Shown here in pieces: positions 44,628 through 56,607 of a DNA stretch of 64,000 nt. The stretch is from Nigrospora sphaerica (taxonomy: Eukaryota; Ascomycota; Sordariomycetes; Amphisphaeriales; Apiosporaceae): assembly GCA_018287875.1 (NCBI GenBank), contig JAGVVL010000018.1:62001-126000 (forward strand). Reading direction: 5' to 3'. Position numbers and translations under genes: made by a program. The notes below the pieces were generated by a model. That model was not told the DNA's origin, ran no database searches, and saw only the letters and a program-made list of their open reading frames with translations. How positions within the stretch are numbered: position 1 is the first letter of the stretch; every line of letters begins with the position of its first letter.

Positions 44628-45676
44628 GGCCTGCCGTATGACAGCCAACGAGTGTGATAGTAATATGCAAGACATGGTTGTGGCCTTGGAGGCGTAGGCG
44701 ACGTCGTGCGTCACGAGGACGTAGCGGAGGCGCGCCGTCGTCGCCGACGCCGGTTTGAAGCCCGGCCGGAGGTATTAGGGATATGTGTCCTCCATGACGG
44801 GCAGAAGGTTGGAGTCGTGCAGTGGTTTGGGCGGGCAGGACAAGATGGGGAGACGATGGTGGTTTGGTGGATTGAGGAGGATGAAGCGGGAGGATATGGA
44901 GAAGAGAGTGGATGTGGATTGCCGAATATCCCATCCCTCTGGCTAACTATTGTTCCTCTTGCCTTCACTCTCGCCGCCATATACCTTCCTGCCTTTCTTA
45001 CCACCTTATATTTTGATGCCTTACTTCCCATGGCCACGCATTGCATGGGTAGGATGGGCAGATATGATATGCATGTACGGAAGCTTCCCACGAGAGTTGT
45101 GCTCCATTTAAGACCTGGAGCCTCGATCGTGTACTTGTGCTCCGTCGTCTGTCTCTTCCTGTCCGCTGGACGGCCATTTCTCTCCAGCTAGGCGGATGAC
45201 TCCTATTTGCTGGAAGGTTCCGTCCCTTAGCGGGCGGGAAGACAACAGACAACGATGGCCTTCCCAGCGCGGATTGCCGTGCGTTTTGAGTGTTAGGGGC
45301 TTCGCTCTGTGATAAAAACGAAGTTATCCCCATGTTGTTCGTTCTTCACATATCGAATACTTGATGAATCCGAATTCCTTCCTCACATATTTTAGTACCC
45401 CTTCACCAAGTATTTGCATACCCCGTTTGGGAACTTGGGAAGGACAAAACTGGAAGCGAGGGGGTGGCCGTTACCTGCTATGGTTGCTAATCTACACACC
45501 TGCATCCACAAGTGTAAAGGGACGGTGTACACCTACGTGTAAATGAGAAGTCGTGGGGGCGTGGGGTCAATGCGGAGCAAGTGATTTACATTGGGAGCCA
45601 CATATCGTACATATTTCGACCTCCTCCTCCTTGCATCCGTAATTCATAACAGGTGACTGGCGGCGGGGCGGCCAAT
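44628..45676. other. Intergenic between convergent genes
   Basis: Contains overlapping frames on both strands at 44.6-45.2 kb without motifs. No gene supported. Confidence 0.5.
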
Positions 45677-46353
45677 TCAATCGGCGTCCCTATTTATCGC
45701 CGTGGCCTCGGTCTTGAGGAATTCGCGCAGCAGATGGGGCGCGTGCGTGCGTATGAGCGTTTCGGGCTCCTCGGTTGTGGTGGCCTCGTCGTAGCCGAGC
45801 CACTGGATGATGACGGCCGGCCGGCAGGCCGACTCGACGCGGCGCAGGATGCGGTAGGGCACGTATTCGGCTCGGCGCGGGTCGAGGGCGAGGGCGGCGT
45901 CGCGGCCACCAAGGCGCGCCCAGAAGGCGTAGACAGCGTCGGCGGCCCCCTCGGAGACGAGGTCGAGTTCCGTTTCCCACGTGCTCCAGGCCAGCGGGTA
46001 GCCGCGCCACTTGGTTCTCAGCAGCACGGCGCGCGGGTCGCGCTCGTCGCGCCGGAACGCCGTGATGTCTTCGACCTCGTACTCTTGATCTTCGTCCTCC
46101 TCTTCCTCGTCGGACGCGTCGTCCACCTCGATGGAGGGTAGCACGTCGTTGGGGTGCGGAGTCCGTGGCTGCGTGGGCTCGGGATAGCGCTGGTCGGTCT
46201 CGGATTTCACATCGACGTCTCGTCCGCCGGCGGGGACGCCGGCGCGGCGCTCTAGGGACAATGCAAACGTCAGTCCCAGCGGCGAGATGCGCCACGCGGG
46301 CAGGACGAGCGCGACGTACCATGGAGTGTGGGGCTTTGATGGGCATGGGCCAT
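45677..46353 (-). CDS. Small chromodomain protein, possibly two chromodomains
   Basis: Two exons in transcript order, 46353-46320 and 46251-45677, give 202 residues. The ATG at 46353 has a strong context (CCACCATGG), and the intron GTACGT...CCCTAG joins MAHAHQSPTLH to ERRAGVPAGG in frame. Residues about 52-66 are highly acidic (DDASDEEEEDEDQ). They lead directly into a chromodomain, EYEVEDITAFRRDERDP then LLRTKWRGYPLAWSTWETEL (about 68-112), with the aromatic cage residues Tyr69, Trp93 and Tyr96 in place. A second, weaker chromo-like unit follows at about 138-190: YVPYRILRRVES, VIIQWLGYDEATTTEEPE, APHLLREFL. Chromodomains bind methylated histone tails, so a nuclear chromatin role is likely. 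Alternatively it could descend from a retrotransposon integrase chromodomain, but no integrase core is near. Confidence 0.72.
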
Positions 46354-47655
46354 GGTGGCGGTGGCGGCGGGGACGACAGACTTTCGACAGTGCGTGGGTG
46401 TAGATGGCGCGCGTGGCGGCGCGTAGGCTGAAGGCCGATTTGGACTGGGTTGGGAGACGGCGTAGACTCAGAAGGTTTTCGCGACAGCCGGCACGGTTGC
46501 CTGGAGGTGATGGAAGGCGTGGGTGACGGGCGCGTAGCCACGCATGGGTGAGGGATGGAAATGAAAATACATGTTTGGTGGGCGGAGGAGGAAACACTTG
46601 CCTCGTAGAAAGAGGCGGAAAGGCAGCCTCGAAGGATAGAGAAAGACTTGATGGACATTGAGACGGCTGGGTGGGACTGCCACGGGACTTGGCGCATGGT
46701 CGCGGTGTTAGCCACGATTGGGTCTTGCTGGCGTAACAGCAGATTACGGACCGAAAACCAACGTCGCCGTGGGTTGGACGCAAAGGGAATGGGGAGAACA
46801 GAAGACGAAGAGATGAAGACGATGGGGTGTTGAATGGGGGCCCTGGTTCCGACCACGTCTTGACGCCATCATAGCAACCCTGCGACACTGGGGAATTCTC
46901 CATGCACTCTAGGGAGAGGAGGCGGGGTAGCTTCTATGCTCAGGCAAGAGCTTCAAGGTACGAGTATGATGTAAGTACAGGGTCACGGTCACAAGCGACC
47001 TCATCCTCCTTCTCCCCCGACTGTCCCTCCTGAGACGTAACGACGAGGATCTATGGTCACCGTCTACCTGGACAGTTTGTGGCACCCACCACGTGCCGTG
47101 AATGAAGGCGCATCACCTCGTGTGCTCCTGCTCCTGCCCATGCTATCGCTCTGGCTTTCCGGTACTTGGGTATTACTTCTTCCGCCCCACCGCCGCTACT
47201 GCCTGATCCAATCACCATTGACGTCGACTTCTGCTTTTGGCAACCTCCAGTTAAGCTCTCCACTTTCTTTTGGCGTGGGCCCAATTCCAAGCGCCCGTCG
47301 TTATCAAAGACACAACAGCACAGGCGGGAAATTCTACCACTGCCGCGGACAGCTCATGCGACGTCCCACGGAATGGAAGCCCGATCGCCCATGGCAATCC
47401 CGCCATTCTTCCAGCCCAATTCCCACCTTAGGTAGCCGAGGCAGGTGTAGGGACCGTCAAGCAGCAGCGGGCTGGGGACGCATCCAAATGCCCCATGGAA
47501 GAAGTTCGAGACAGGACGACGGGTGAACAGCGAGAAATGGATGCGCAAGGTTCGAGAGTCGGCGTGGAATGGACGAGTTCACGAGTTAGCCCGTCCGGCT
47601 GGGGGGTAGCTTTCCAGGCACGCATGCACCCTGCCCGTGGTGCCACGGGTACCTA
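46354..47655. other. Intergenic, no gene supported
   Basis: Upstream region of the chromodomain gene. Long frames antisense or out of frame to that gene continue to 46.9 kb but look like GC-rich shadows. The right end is the target site of LINE copy B. Confidence 0.5.
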
Positions 47656-47666
47656 CGACAGGATTT
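47656..47666 (-). repeat. 3' target-site duplication of LINE copy B
   Basis: CGACAGGATTT on the plus strand, repeated with one mismatch (CGACAAGATTT) at 48550-48560 on the other side of the element. Confidence 0.75.
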
Positions 47667-48549
47667 ATTATTATTATTATTATTATTCTTACACCTAGCG
47701 ACCTGTTTAGGTCATGAGGACCCCCTGCGTATCTTAGACTAGGAAAACCGTTCCGGGCTGACGTCCGGCCGGGTGAAAAACCTAGGTTCCGCTGCGTCGC
47801 ACCGCTTCTATCTGCTCTTTGACCTGCCATACCGAGATCGGGCTTAGCGCGCCCGCTTCTTAACTAATGAGTTGATTCGCCAGCTGGAACATGTCCAGCT
47901 TGCCCGAGCGGAGTAGCTATCTCGCAATGATTCCTGCTTTTCCTAGGGTGTCGAGCATCTTATCCGTGTCTACCGGTCCTCCTAGAGCTTAAACGAGATG
48001 TTCTCGTCTTTCTCTTTCCCGTAGGCAGAAAACGAGGATATACAGGACGGTCTCCCTACCCTGACCGCAGTCACACCATGGGCTATCGAAGCATGGAACC
48101 CTGCGCTTGAAAAGGAAGTCTCGCAGCCCGATCTTGCCGGTCCTCGCTGGGACGAAGATCGAGCTTTGGGCCTTGTGGAGTCCCTTATGGAGCTTAAGGA
48201 CGTACCTATCTGGCGGCATCTTGGTTGTTGCAGGGGCTCTTGCTGTTCGATTTTTCTACGTTTGTTGCCATCTCTGGAGCCAGTCTCTCTTCTCAGCCTT
48301 TTTTTATGTGCTGAGTCTCCAGCTAGCCATTCGTCTAGTCACCTCTTGCGATCGGGAGCGTCGGGTCTTTCGGTCTGCGCCGGCGAGTAGGTCTTGTTAG
48401 AATCCATCTGGCTGCACTGTCGCATCTCGATTGGATAAGCGAGGCGATGCGTGGCTGTTGGAGCCTCTCTTCCGAAGCCACCACTCTTTTGTTAAGCCAT
48501 AAGTCTAGGGGCGAGACGTAGGCTTCTGTTTCTAGTGTCGTGGCTGCTG
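47667..48549 (-). mobile_element. 5'-truncated LINE, copy B
   Basis: Minus-strand element of the same family as copies A and C, holding only the last 0.88 kb. It begins inside ORF2 just before TLETEAYVSPLDLWLNKR and runs through the C-terminal Cys/His cluster (CDCGQGRETV) to the TAA tail at 47667-47690. An 11-bp duplication with one transition flanks it, so truncation happened at insertion, as usual for target-primed reverse transcription. ORF2 remnants include 48335-48549 and 47989-48219, separated by stops and at least one frameshift (RRPKDPTLPIARGD). It cannot move by itself. Confidence 0.85.
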
Positions 48550-48560
48550 CGACAAGATTT

Positions 48561-51500
48561 AAAAGTAGTGGATGTGCACTCCGAATTACGGGGGTCGTCT
48601 CTGTAAAGTCGGTGTACGGCGATGCGCGGCCGCGGGAGCCTCTTTCACGCGCTCCGTCTTTCCCTCCCATTTTAACTGCTGTTTTACAATGGATATACAT
48701 ATGAGCGATACGAGACCCCAGGGCAATGGAAAAACAAAGCGGACGATGTTAGAAGACAAAGGGTGGACGCACATCTTGCCTGAAGCTCAGAGAGTCGCGG
48801 TGCAAAAACGTATCATATGGTGAGAGGTTAGTGGGCAGGTGGCACGCGTCAATTGCGCTCATCCACCATCGCATATTTCGCAGTATCCACTCGGAAGTAT
48901 ACGTAAGGGCCTCCTACACCCAAGCAAGAACACGAGCTCTTCTTCCTTCTCTGCCAAGTGCATGGGCCCAGGCGCATCACACGCAGGGCGTAATGTCCGC
49001 CAATGCCTTTCCTCATCTGCACCTCCAACCTCTACTCGCCGCTCGCTCCTCATAATGATCGGTATGCAGTACCACGCGTGGAACGCGCCTGTAATCAATT
49101 CTTCTCTAGCAAGTACTCGAGCCAAGCCGTGGCCGACCGGATCCGCTCCATAACATCATTAAGCTTCTTGCGCTTTTGCTACGCGGTATCCTCCAACTCC
49201 TTGCGCTTCCGGGAAGCCATGATCTCCTGGTAAGTGTCAGGCACATTTTCTGCGTGTTTTTGGACTATTCGGGGCTCTGGCTCAAAGTCCAGGGCCAGCA
49301 GACGGAAAGCTTCGTCGCGCCGGGCCTGTAGGTGTTCCTCGGCCGTTGCGATAATCCTTTGCACGTTGAGGAACTTGTAGAGGAACTTGTGGAGGAGCGT
49401 ATAGGCCACCGCAGCTTCAGGTAGTCCATCGTAATGTAAATTGCATGTACCATCGTGTTCCAGAAGGCATTGGGATCTTTCAGCAAATGGCGGAGCGTCT
49501 CGCAAAGGATGGGGCCGCTGTCAGATCGGTTTGCTTTCTTTCGGGGGGAAAGCGGTGACGGGTTGATACTGGTGAGGGTGTTTCTGTCACTCAGTTCGGG
49601 TCAAGATGCTCTTTGCCCAGCGTCCGGATATTGCAGGTTGTGCTGCTCTGAACTGCAGCCAAAAAACGGCGAGCATCGGCACGCGCAGGCGAAGAGCGAG
49701 GGAAAGGACAGATGAAAGGCAGCGTTGGGATGTACCTGGGTATTTAATGCAGCATCGCTCCCGACTTTCCGTAAATCTTGTCTCCGGACAAGGCAGGAGC
49801 TTCTTTGCCCGGGTCCAAATGTCAGAATACGGGTACCCAAAGTCGAGATGCCGATTGAAGGACCTTGAGATTCACGCACATGGATGATATGGAAGAGCGT
49901 GGAATAGAGCGGGCCCGCCTAACTCCAGATGGCAGAAACTGTGTGTAAGTTGGTATGCCGGCCGCCAAAGTTGAGATCCCGACAGCCGTGTCTGGTTACA
50001 AGGCCGATTTCGTTGTTGAAACCTGCCGATGCCAAGACAGCTGAGAGTGCAGGTGACCAAGCAGCGCCGGATGCAAGTTTGGGGGGAAGGCAACTTGAAA
50101 TTCGGGGGGGGGGGGGACGGACGGGCGAACACGACCCGAGGCAATTGATGACCAGAAAAGGTCGGTAAACACGCGACGCAGACACTCATGTGTGTAGCAG
50201 GCCGTTGTGAGGGAATCCAGGAAAGGCGTGGTAGACGCTGGTGGCGTTCCAAACATAAATCAGCGCTTCATATATCAGCTGCTTGGGCGAGGGACGGGCA
50301 ACAATCAGGCCTTGGTGGCACCGGGAAGTAATGGCGATTAAAGTTCATTCCTCCGCCGCCGTGAATGAGTCTACCCGCCATCCCCCGCCCTGTGCCCTTC
50401 ACGTATCATGCATGGTGGAACTGTTCGTACCGGCTTCATTCATCCACATCTCGGCATCCAACGGTCGCGAGGCATTTTCTAAGACATACTTATGTTCCCG
50501 CTGTGCTCTTCAAATCTAGCTGTGTGGTACTTTCCGCGCGGTGCCCACATTGCGGCCGAATCGCACGCTGCAGTATGATGCTATTCGCGAGAGTTTCAAA
50601 CGTATCCATCTCCACGGCCAAACGTGTTACAGTCACTTAAACGATTTCATTTTCTTCCAATATCTCTCTTCTTTATGTCGCCACCCTAAAGCTCTATACC
50701 CGCACATCCAGGCGTTGTGGGGTAGTCCATGTATCGTGCAAACAGTGGCGATAGCTTCACTGTGCCATAGCTCGCCGACTAGCTGTCTCAGGACCATTCC
50801 AATGCAACCATCTCGTCTATGATATCTGTAATTTTCTGTGTCAGTCATTAAATTTGCATGGTTAAGTCTCGGTGGCTGTTCCCAGTGCCCTGTAGAGCAT
50901 TACTACTCGCCTTGTTTCCAAATCTACAACCATGACGACCATCTATTTTCAGTGCTCTTAACCGAACTTATTCCATTCTTTTCTTCCTCCACATTACTTC
51001 TGGATCACCTCAGGTCTATTCACACATAGTTGTGGCGAACCAGTTGATTCGAGGCGGAGGGTAGCGGCGTTCCGCCGTCAAGATCGCAGCCACGCAACCG
51101 CGACACTTTGAAAGCTGACGGATGGGTACAAAATTGGACAATTAACAGCTAGTAATGGAGACACCGAGTGCTATAGCGGCAACCAAATTCTCTGTGCGTG
51201 AAATCATAGTTCAGACCGCTGGTGTGCGCGGCGAAGTGGGATGAACCGATGTCGACGACTCGGCGAAAATGGGCAGAGAAAAAGACGGAGGTGGTGGTGC
51301 AGATGACCATATTGGAGTAGGTCGTGCCTCGGATTCACGCAATGGAGACAGCTTGTAGACATTCTGGATTTTAACAACTTGAAAAGCGAGTAAGATTCAA
51401 CTGACATACCGGGAAAGACAAGCTCGCCTGACCTCTGGCAGATGCGACCGTACCACATAGACCGCTCGGGCGAAGGGGAGCTGTAATATACTCAGAGATA

Positions 51501-51883
51501 CAGCACATTCAGTGACAAGAAAAGCACATGATATGTTCGGCTTACTACAATATCAGGCTATTGAAGGCTCGTGAGCAAGTACGCCCTGCATTTCGCCAGT
51601 CAAGATCCATAAGGTAAGGTAGCCAGCTATTTTGCCTGCCCGTCCAAGTCGCATCGTGACCTTGGCAACAGTTTCTCATCTCCCTAACAAAGCCATGCAT
51701 GCGCTGGTGAGTCCCCCCTCATGCCAAACGGTGATAACATGTCTCACATATGCCACGTGCCTGATAGTACCAAGACCCTCGTAACATGTAACAGGCTCAC
51801 TTCTGCCCTAATCTTACTGGAACAGTCGTGCCACGTACCACATTTTCTCCCAATCATCCAGCGACATCGAGGCCATACATGGC
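48561..51883. other. Long intergenic stretch with a decayed gene fragment
   Basis: Apart from the fragment listed at 49098-49505 nothing is convincing. A minus-strand frame near 49996-50256 (starts MFGTPPASTTPFLDSLTT) looks protein-like but breaks at a 13-G run (50104-50116), and I cannot name it. The 50.2-51.9 kb part is A+T-richer and featureless. Confidence 0.4.
49098..49505 (-). pseudogene. Decayed gene fragment of unknown family
   Basis: A minus-strand frame contains LHKFLYKFLNVQRIIATAEE and EPRIVQKHAENVPDTYQEIM, ends in KRKELEDTA followed by TAG, and the same frame continues QKRKKLNDVMERIRSATAWL to a TGA near 49098. Upstream, LLKDPNAFWNTMVHAIYIT in another frame suggests a frameshift near 49430. 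The helical, charged composition is protein-like. Family not recognised. Confidence 0.3.
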
Positions 51884-54067
51884 TCAATCCTCCTCGGAGG
51901 CTCCCTCAACCTCCTCCTCCCTCCAGTCCTCAAGACACTCGCCCAGCAAAAGTGTGGCCTCTTCGAGCCCGCGCCGCACCGCCGTGACACTACACGCCGC
52001 TTTACTTACAGCGTCATCCAACCGCTGCAGACGTAAACCCTCTTCCTCGAGAGTCGCGATCCGCGCCCCCAGGCCCCCCGCGTCCAACGCTGCCCGCGAC
52101 ACCGGGAACGCGTCGAGGTCCGCGAGGGCCGCGCGGCAGGCGGCCAGTTCGTCGGCAACGCCGCACCGCGACGCCTGCAGCCGCGCGTGCGTCTCGGCCG
52201 CCGCGCCCTGTAGCGCCACGAGGATATTCCCCGCCGTGGACAGGCTGGCCTGGCGGTGCGCGCACGTCGTCAGGTAGGCCGCTAGAGCGCGGCTCGCGGC
52301 GGCGTGCGCGGCCCGTGTCTGCTGCACCTGTGAGCGTGCGCGGCTGGCGATGGTTACAGGCGTAGCGGGCACTTCGACCGATGCCAGCGACGACGACAGT
52401 ACCGAGGCCATTACTGGGGTGGCAGGGAAGAGTGAAGCAGCCCAGTCTGCTGTGGACCGCGCAGGCTCTCGCGCCATAGTGTTGGTGACTCCCTCGTAAA
52501 TGTACTGTAGAAGCCCCGCTGGCTGGCTCGGCGATTGGGCGTGGTACTGTAAGCCCTTGACGACGCTCTCCTAAAGCGGCCCGTCGAGGACAGCGGGTAC
52601 AGCGCCATGGGAAACAAGAAAGCACACCGCGGCTACCACGGGGACGCCGCCGTCGACCCGGCGGCCCGTGACTACGCGTGGCTTGGCGTCGTAGGTGTAG
52701 GCAAGTGGCCGGTCCAAGGTGAGACCAGCGCACGCGGCTTGCAGCGGCTCGGGGATGAGGCCGCGTAGCGCGGGCGTCCAGTCGTAGACGGTGGCGTGCC
52801 AGGTGTCGAGATTCAGGGTGGCCAGAGCCCAGTGATCATCGCGCAGGTGGATGGGCGCCAGGAAGATGGGCGTGGGCGCTGGGGCGGCGTTGCCGTCTTG
52901 ACGACTCAGTGTCGTATTGGCATTTTGAGCGTCCGCTGGCTGGTCAAGGCGGGGCGTGACTTGGAACTTGTCAGGGCGCAGGGAGTCGATGGTGGTGAGG
53001 ACGCTGGTGATTCGATCACGACTGAGGGAGAGTGGCGTTACCGTGTGGTCGTTCACTTCACCCTCCTCATTGCTTGTTTCCATCTTGCGCCGTTTGGAGG
53101 GACGCTCGAGTGGGGTACTGAAAATCTCCGTGTCGGCGTCGACCGAACGTCGGCGCTTTGGTGGGCTTTCTTGGGCGAAGGCGGGGTCTCTGTCATTATT
53201 TTCTTTTTCCTTACTACCATTCAAAGCATTTTCCAGGCGCTGGTTCTCGATGTGCAATTGTTGTTGGAGGGCAATGGCATGACCGTCATCATCATTGCCG
53301 AGAGGGACATCATCGTCGACAGGCTTGGAGGTGAGAAGGGAATTGTCATCGTTGACGTCGTTAACGTTCTCGTTGTGGACACCGTCGTTGTCGACATTTT
53401 CACTGCTGGCATCGTCGCTGTTTGCATCGTCGCTGCTGGCACCGTCGCTGCCGGCATCGTCGCTGCTGGTATTATCGCTGCTGGAATCGTCGCCCTTGAT
53501 GTCCTCGCTACTGGCATCCCCACCATCGACATCGTCGCTGTCCACATGGTGGCCACTATTACTAGGGGCATCTTGGGCGTTGTCTTCATCCTCGTTGTCT
53601 CCATCCTTGTCCCCTCCGTTCTCGTTGTCGCACTCCCGGCGGTCCCCGAGCCGACTGCCGCTGAAGCTTGTGGGGGCGTTCTGGATGGGGGTGAGGTCCT
53701 CCGCCGTTGTGACGTCCGAGGGCCACCAAGCCTGCTGGTGGACATTATTGCGCTTCTGGCGCACGGGGTTATGGGCGCGATTAACCCGCAGGCACACCAG
53801 CGTCTCTGGCAGCGACAGGTGCGGGCGTTTCTGGTTGAAGGCGTCGACGTTGGCCCAGAATTGATGGGTCGTCGTCTGGTCGAAGATGGCGTGCAGGTAC
53901 CCGGCCGCCACGTCCCAGCGGTCCGCGAGCGTCTTGAGGAGCGCGACCGTGTCCTTGCGCATGTTGGGGTACGCGTAGCGGAACGGAGGCGAAAGCCTGT
54001 CGTCTCCGTCGCTGTCATCGGTCGGCTCACCGCAGTGGCTGCGGCGGCTGCTGCCCGCGACACTCAT
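51884..54067 (-). pseudogene. Ulp1/C48-protease-like protein with coiled-coil tail, broken by a TAG
   Basis: From the ATG at 54067 (MSVAGSSRRSHCGEP) one frame runs to 51884 with a single in-frame TAG at 52571-52573, about 728 codons in total. The N-terminal 110 residues are helical (LLKTLADRWDVAAGYLHAIF). A long acidic Ser/Asp repeat occupies about 180-240. The Ulp1-like segment near residues 395-490 has PIHLRDDHWALATLNLDTWH with the catalytic-type His and VYDWTPALRG with the Asp. Where the family has Gln...Asp-x-Cys-Gly the protein reads RRVDGGVPVVAAVCFLV, so the nucleophile Cys appears to be Gly. The TAG follows DGPL, where I expect Trp (TGG to TAG, a RIP-like transition). Past it lies a 200-residue Ala-rich coiled coil (AAHAAASRALAAYL...). 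Ulp1 enzymes cleave SUMO or related tags. An intron using CTTTAG as acceptor could remove the stop; that is the alternative. Confidence 0.65.
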
Positions 54068-55565
54068 TTATGACGACGGCGCGAGGGCTTGTTGGTGGGA
54101 TAAAAGAAGGCGGTCTGCAGGGTGAGCGGCAAACCGGTGATGATAGTGATTTCTCAGGTGGACGGCATTTGCGTCCCCGTCGGGTCGAAAGACAGATATG
54201 ATGGGAAGGCGACGGACTTGAGCGGCGGTTTAGCGAACTTTGAGGAACGTCTCAAATGCGAATGAAAAAGACTGGGGACCCCAGCGGTTGCAAAATTGAT
54301 GGATGTAGAAAGATGGATGAGAGCTCTCACGGATGGGATTGCTTAATGGAGTGCTGGACATCTTATGTCTTCTGCAGCTCCTGGCAGGTACTTTTCGCAG
54401 GCACTTGACACCAAAGCTACCCCGCCAAAATTGCGGATGCCAAGCCCTGAAAGCAGGGCTAGAAACAGCTCTAGGGGCTGTCAGGACCGCAAGACCTACA
54501 AGCCAGGTCTGTCAGGCCTGTTGAAACCACCAGAGGTATGGTCCCCCGCCACAAAACTCAAAGGCCACCACTCAACCTTGGCAAGCCTGTATCTAGACCA
54601 AGGATGAACTTTACCCAGCAGAAGTTGAGGTCAAACGTTGTTTCTACGCATCATGTTTCTCTCTCTGCTACCTACGTCGCGTCTCTATAGGTCCTTTCAC
54701 TCCACCTGAGCACCAGGGCTGCAGCTGTAGGCGACATTTACTCTTTCGCTTGCCCTTCCATTTGCAATTGCTCCCTACTTGTTTTTTTCAGTCATCTCCC
54801 ATTTTACTCTGGAACTTGTTGCTCTTTCGTCCCAACTTCCCACTCATAACTCCCATACAATTATTTCCATCCCTCGTCTTCTCTATCCAGTTTTCCCCAT
54901 TGTCTCATCTCTCCTCAGCCGTGCTCAATCACCTTGCCAGCCCATGTGCTGCCGACTCCTCGTCAACCAGCATTCCCTTAAGCAAGGTAAAGTGACTCTC
55001 TTCACGTCTTCGCCCAAGTCTCAAACCAGTGCTGACCCTTTCCCATAATACGGACCTGTGTTTGTGCTCCCTTTTTCCTGCTGTTCCGCCACCCTCGCTC
55101 CAGCTCCAGCCCCTCTTGGCCTTGTGCATCGTCCGCCGGAATTCTTGAACCTACTGGTAACAAGGTGCACATTCTTTCGGGCCTCGGTCTTCCATGGCAT
55201 TACTAGAATCCACTCATCACAGATGCACATGTGCACTGCCAGAAACCACCAACCAGTGCTTCATACCCCTTTTCCTTATTCTGAAGCTGAGTTGGACTCA
55301 CTTTCCCACAAACCAACCAAGATAACCACTGGCTCTATGCCGTGTATATATTCGACCAGGTCTTGCAGTGCTTTACGGGTAATGGTAAAGTTGCAAATTA
55401 CGTTCTCGGCGCTGCTGTACGGACTAGGAATTCCCCTGCAACTTGGAAATCTGTTGATTGCCACCACCAGTCACAGTCAATGACCTCGTTATACAATCTT
55501 CCTGACGAATAGAATACCATCTGAAACGCCGCGATCGCCTCCGTCGTGACTCTTCACGCATCTCA
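54068..55565. other. Intergenic, no gene supported
   Basis: Upstream flank of the Ulp1-like gene, then a pyrimidine-rich stretch (54.75-55.1 kb, CTT/TCC-rich) that yields long but low-complexity frames. Nothing recognisable. Confidence 0.45.
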
Positions 55566-55840
55566 CCATGTGTCAGAGACACAACGGGAAAGGGCTCGGA
55601 TCCAGGACAAAGGATAAGAAATAAAAGATCTCAGAGCAAGGACCTCAACAGGGAAACCGGCGAGGTAACGGATAGGTAGGGGCGAACTACAAATAAGGGA
55701 CAATAGGCCAAGTAGATAGATAAAAGGATAGAGATTAATGCCATTTAACCTCTACCCCTACCTAAGACCTCGCCGCAGCTTCGATAATAACCTACGTGCC
55801 CCTTCTTGCCTATACTCCAGGAATCCCCTCTGACACCATG
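55566..55840 (+). mobile_element. Solo LTR 1
   Basis: A 265-bp LTR at 55571-55835 begins TGTCAGAG and ends CTCTGACA, a perfect 8-bp terminal inversion with canonical TG...CA ends. It is flanked by the direct repeat CCATG (55566-55570 and 55836-55840), the 5-bp duplication made by LTR-retrotransposon integrase. No internal retroelement sequence lies on either side, so it is a solo LTR left by recombination between the two LTRs. The same LTR occurs inverted at 61769-62029. Relative to that copy this one shows several C-to-T changes, for example GGTAACGGATAGG for GGCAACGGACAGG. Confidence 0.88.
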
Positions 55841-56593
55841 CTAGGTCTCCATTATACTTCACTGGGTGCCGGACGACTGTAATCCGTGCCGTCATTGCAC
55901 ACCACTAAAATTTAGCGGCAACCCCCCAGACCTAGGTACGGTCCCGATATGCGAAGCCCCTTTCGACCGACGCCCTCTCGGAGAAAATACCCAGAAAGAG
56001 CGAAGGGCGCACGTTGCCACCGTCGAAGGCGTCGCACCCATTCCTTAGACCGCCTACAGGCCTGGGCCTCCTTCGCGTTCGCGTGGGGGGTACTGGGTTT
56101 TGCCACCCTCCGGTTAGGAAGATGGCAGATGGTCGCGTTTGCATGTTGAGATGCACACCATCATTTGCAGGCCATGGTAAGAGAAGTGTCAAAACCAGTA
56201 GTAGGAAGGTTGCAAAAGTTGCTATGGGCGTTGGATTAGTTGAAGGGGAGACAGTGAGAGAGATGCTGCAGCACCCTACCCATTGCTACCATGACACGGA
56301 CGTGGAAATGGCCCAGTGAGCTGGCGGTTACAAAGATACGACACCATGATTTAAGATATCCGCACCCTCTCGTCTTTATCTAGGTGGCCCGGCATCATCG
56401 CTGGTCATGCTTTGGAAAAGTTAAATACAAGTCGCCTTTACTATCTGGCACTCCCGAGCATTATTGAAAGAAGATGGCCTGTATTAGGCTGATTGAAGAG
56501 AGAAGAAGGGGGTGCTGGAGGAAGCAGGAGACTCCTTTATACAAATGGATGAACCAGTGGAGATGATTTAAGTAAGAGATTAAGTCATTCGAC
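55841..56593. other. Intergenic between solo LTR 1 and LINE copy C
   Basis: No gene or repeat recognised. Confidence 0.45.
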
Positions 56594-56607
56594 ATATTGC
56601 ACTATTA
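56594..56607 (-). repeat. 3' target-site duplication of LINE copy C
   Basis: ATATTGCACTATTA on the plus strand, an exact copy of 61449-61462 at the other end of the element. The last ATTA bases could also be read as part of the trinucleotide tail. Confidence 0.88.

Noticed and set aside
45690..46856. 388-codon Arg/Pro-rich minus-strand frame over the chromodomain gene
   Set aside because: Frame-shifted shadow of the GC-rich coding exon; the other frame holds the chromodomain.
50104..50116. Run of 13 G as a possible structured or regulatory element
   Set aside because: An isolated homopolymer without other G-runs at quadruplex spacing; may simply be a sequencing-difficult tract.
52796..54073. 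425-codon plus-strand frame rich in Val/Ile opposite the Ulp1-like gene
   Set aside because: It mirrors the Asp/Ser repeat (GTC/ATC from GAC/GAT) and has no membrane-protein pattern; taken as a shadow.
54750..55048. Overlapping frames in a pyrimidine-rich tract
   Set aside because: Low-complexity Leu/Ser/Pro composition from CTT/TCC sequence, no start context or motif.
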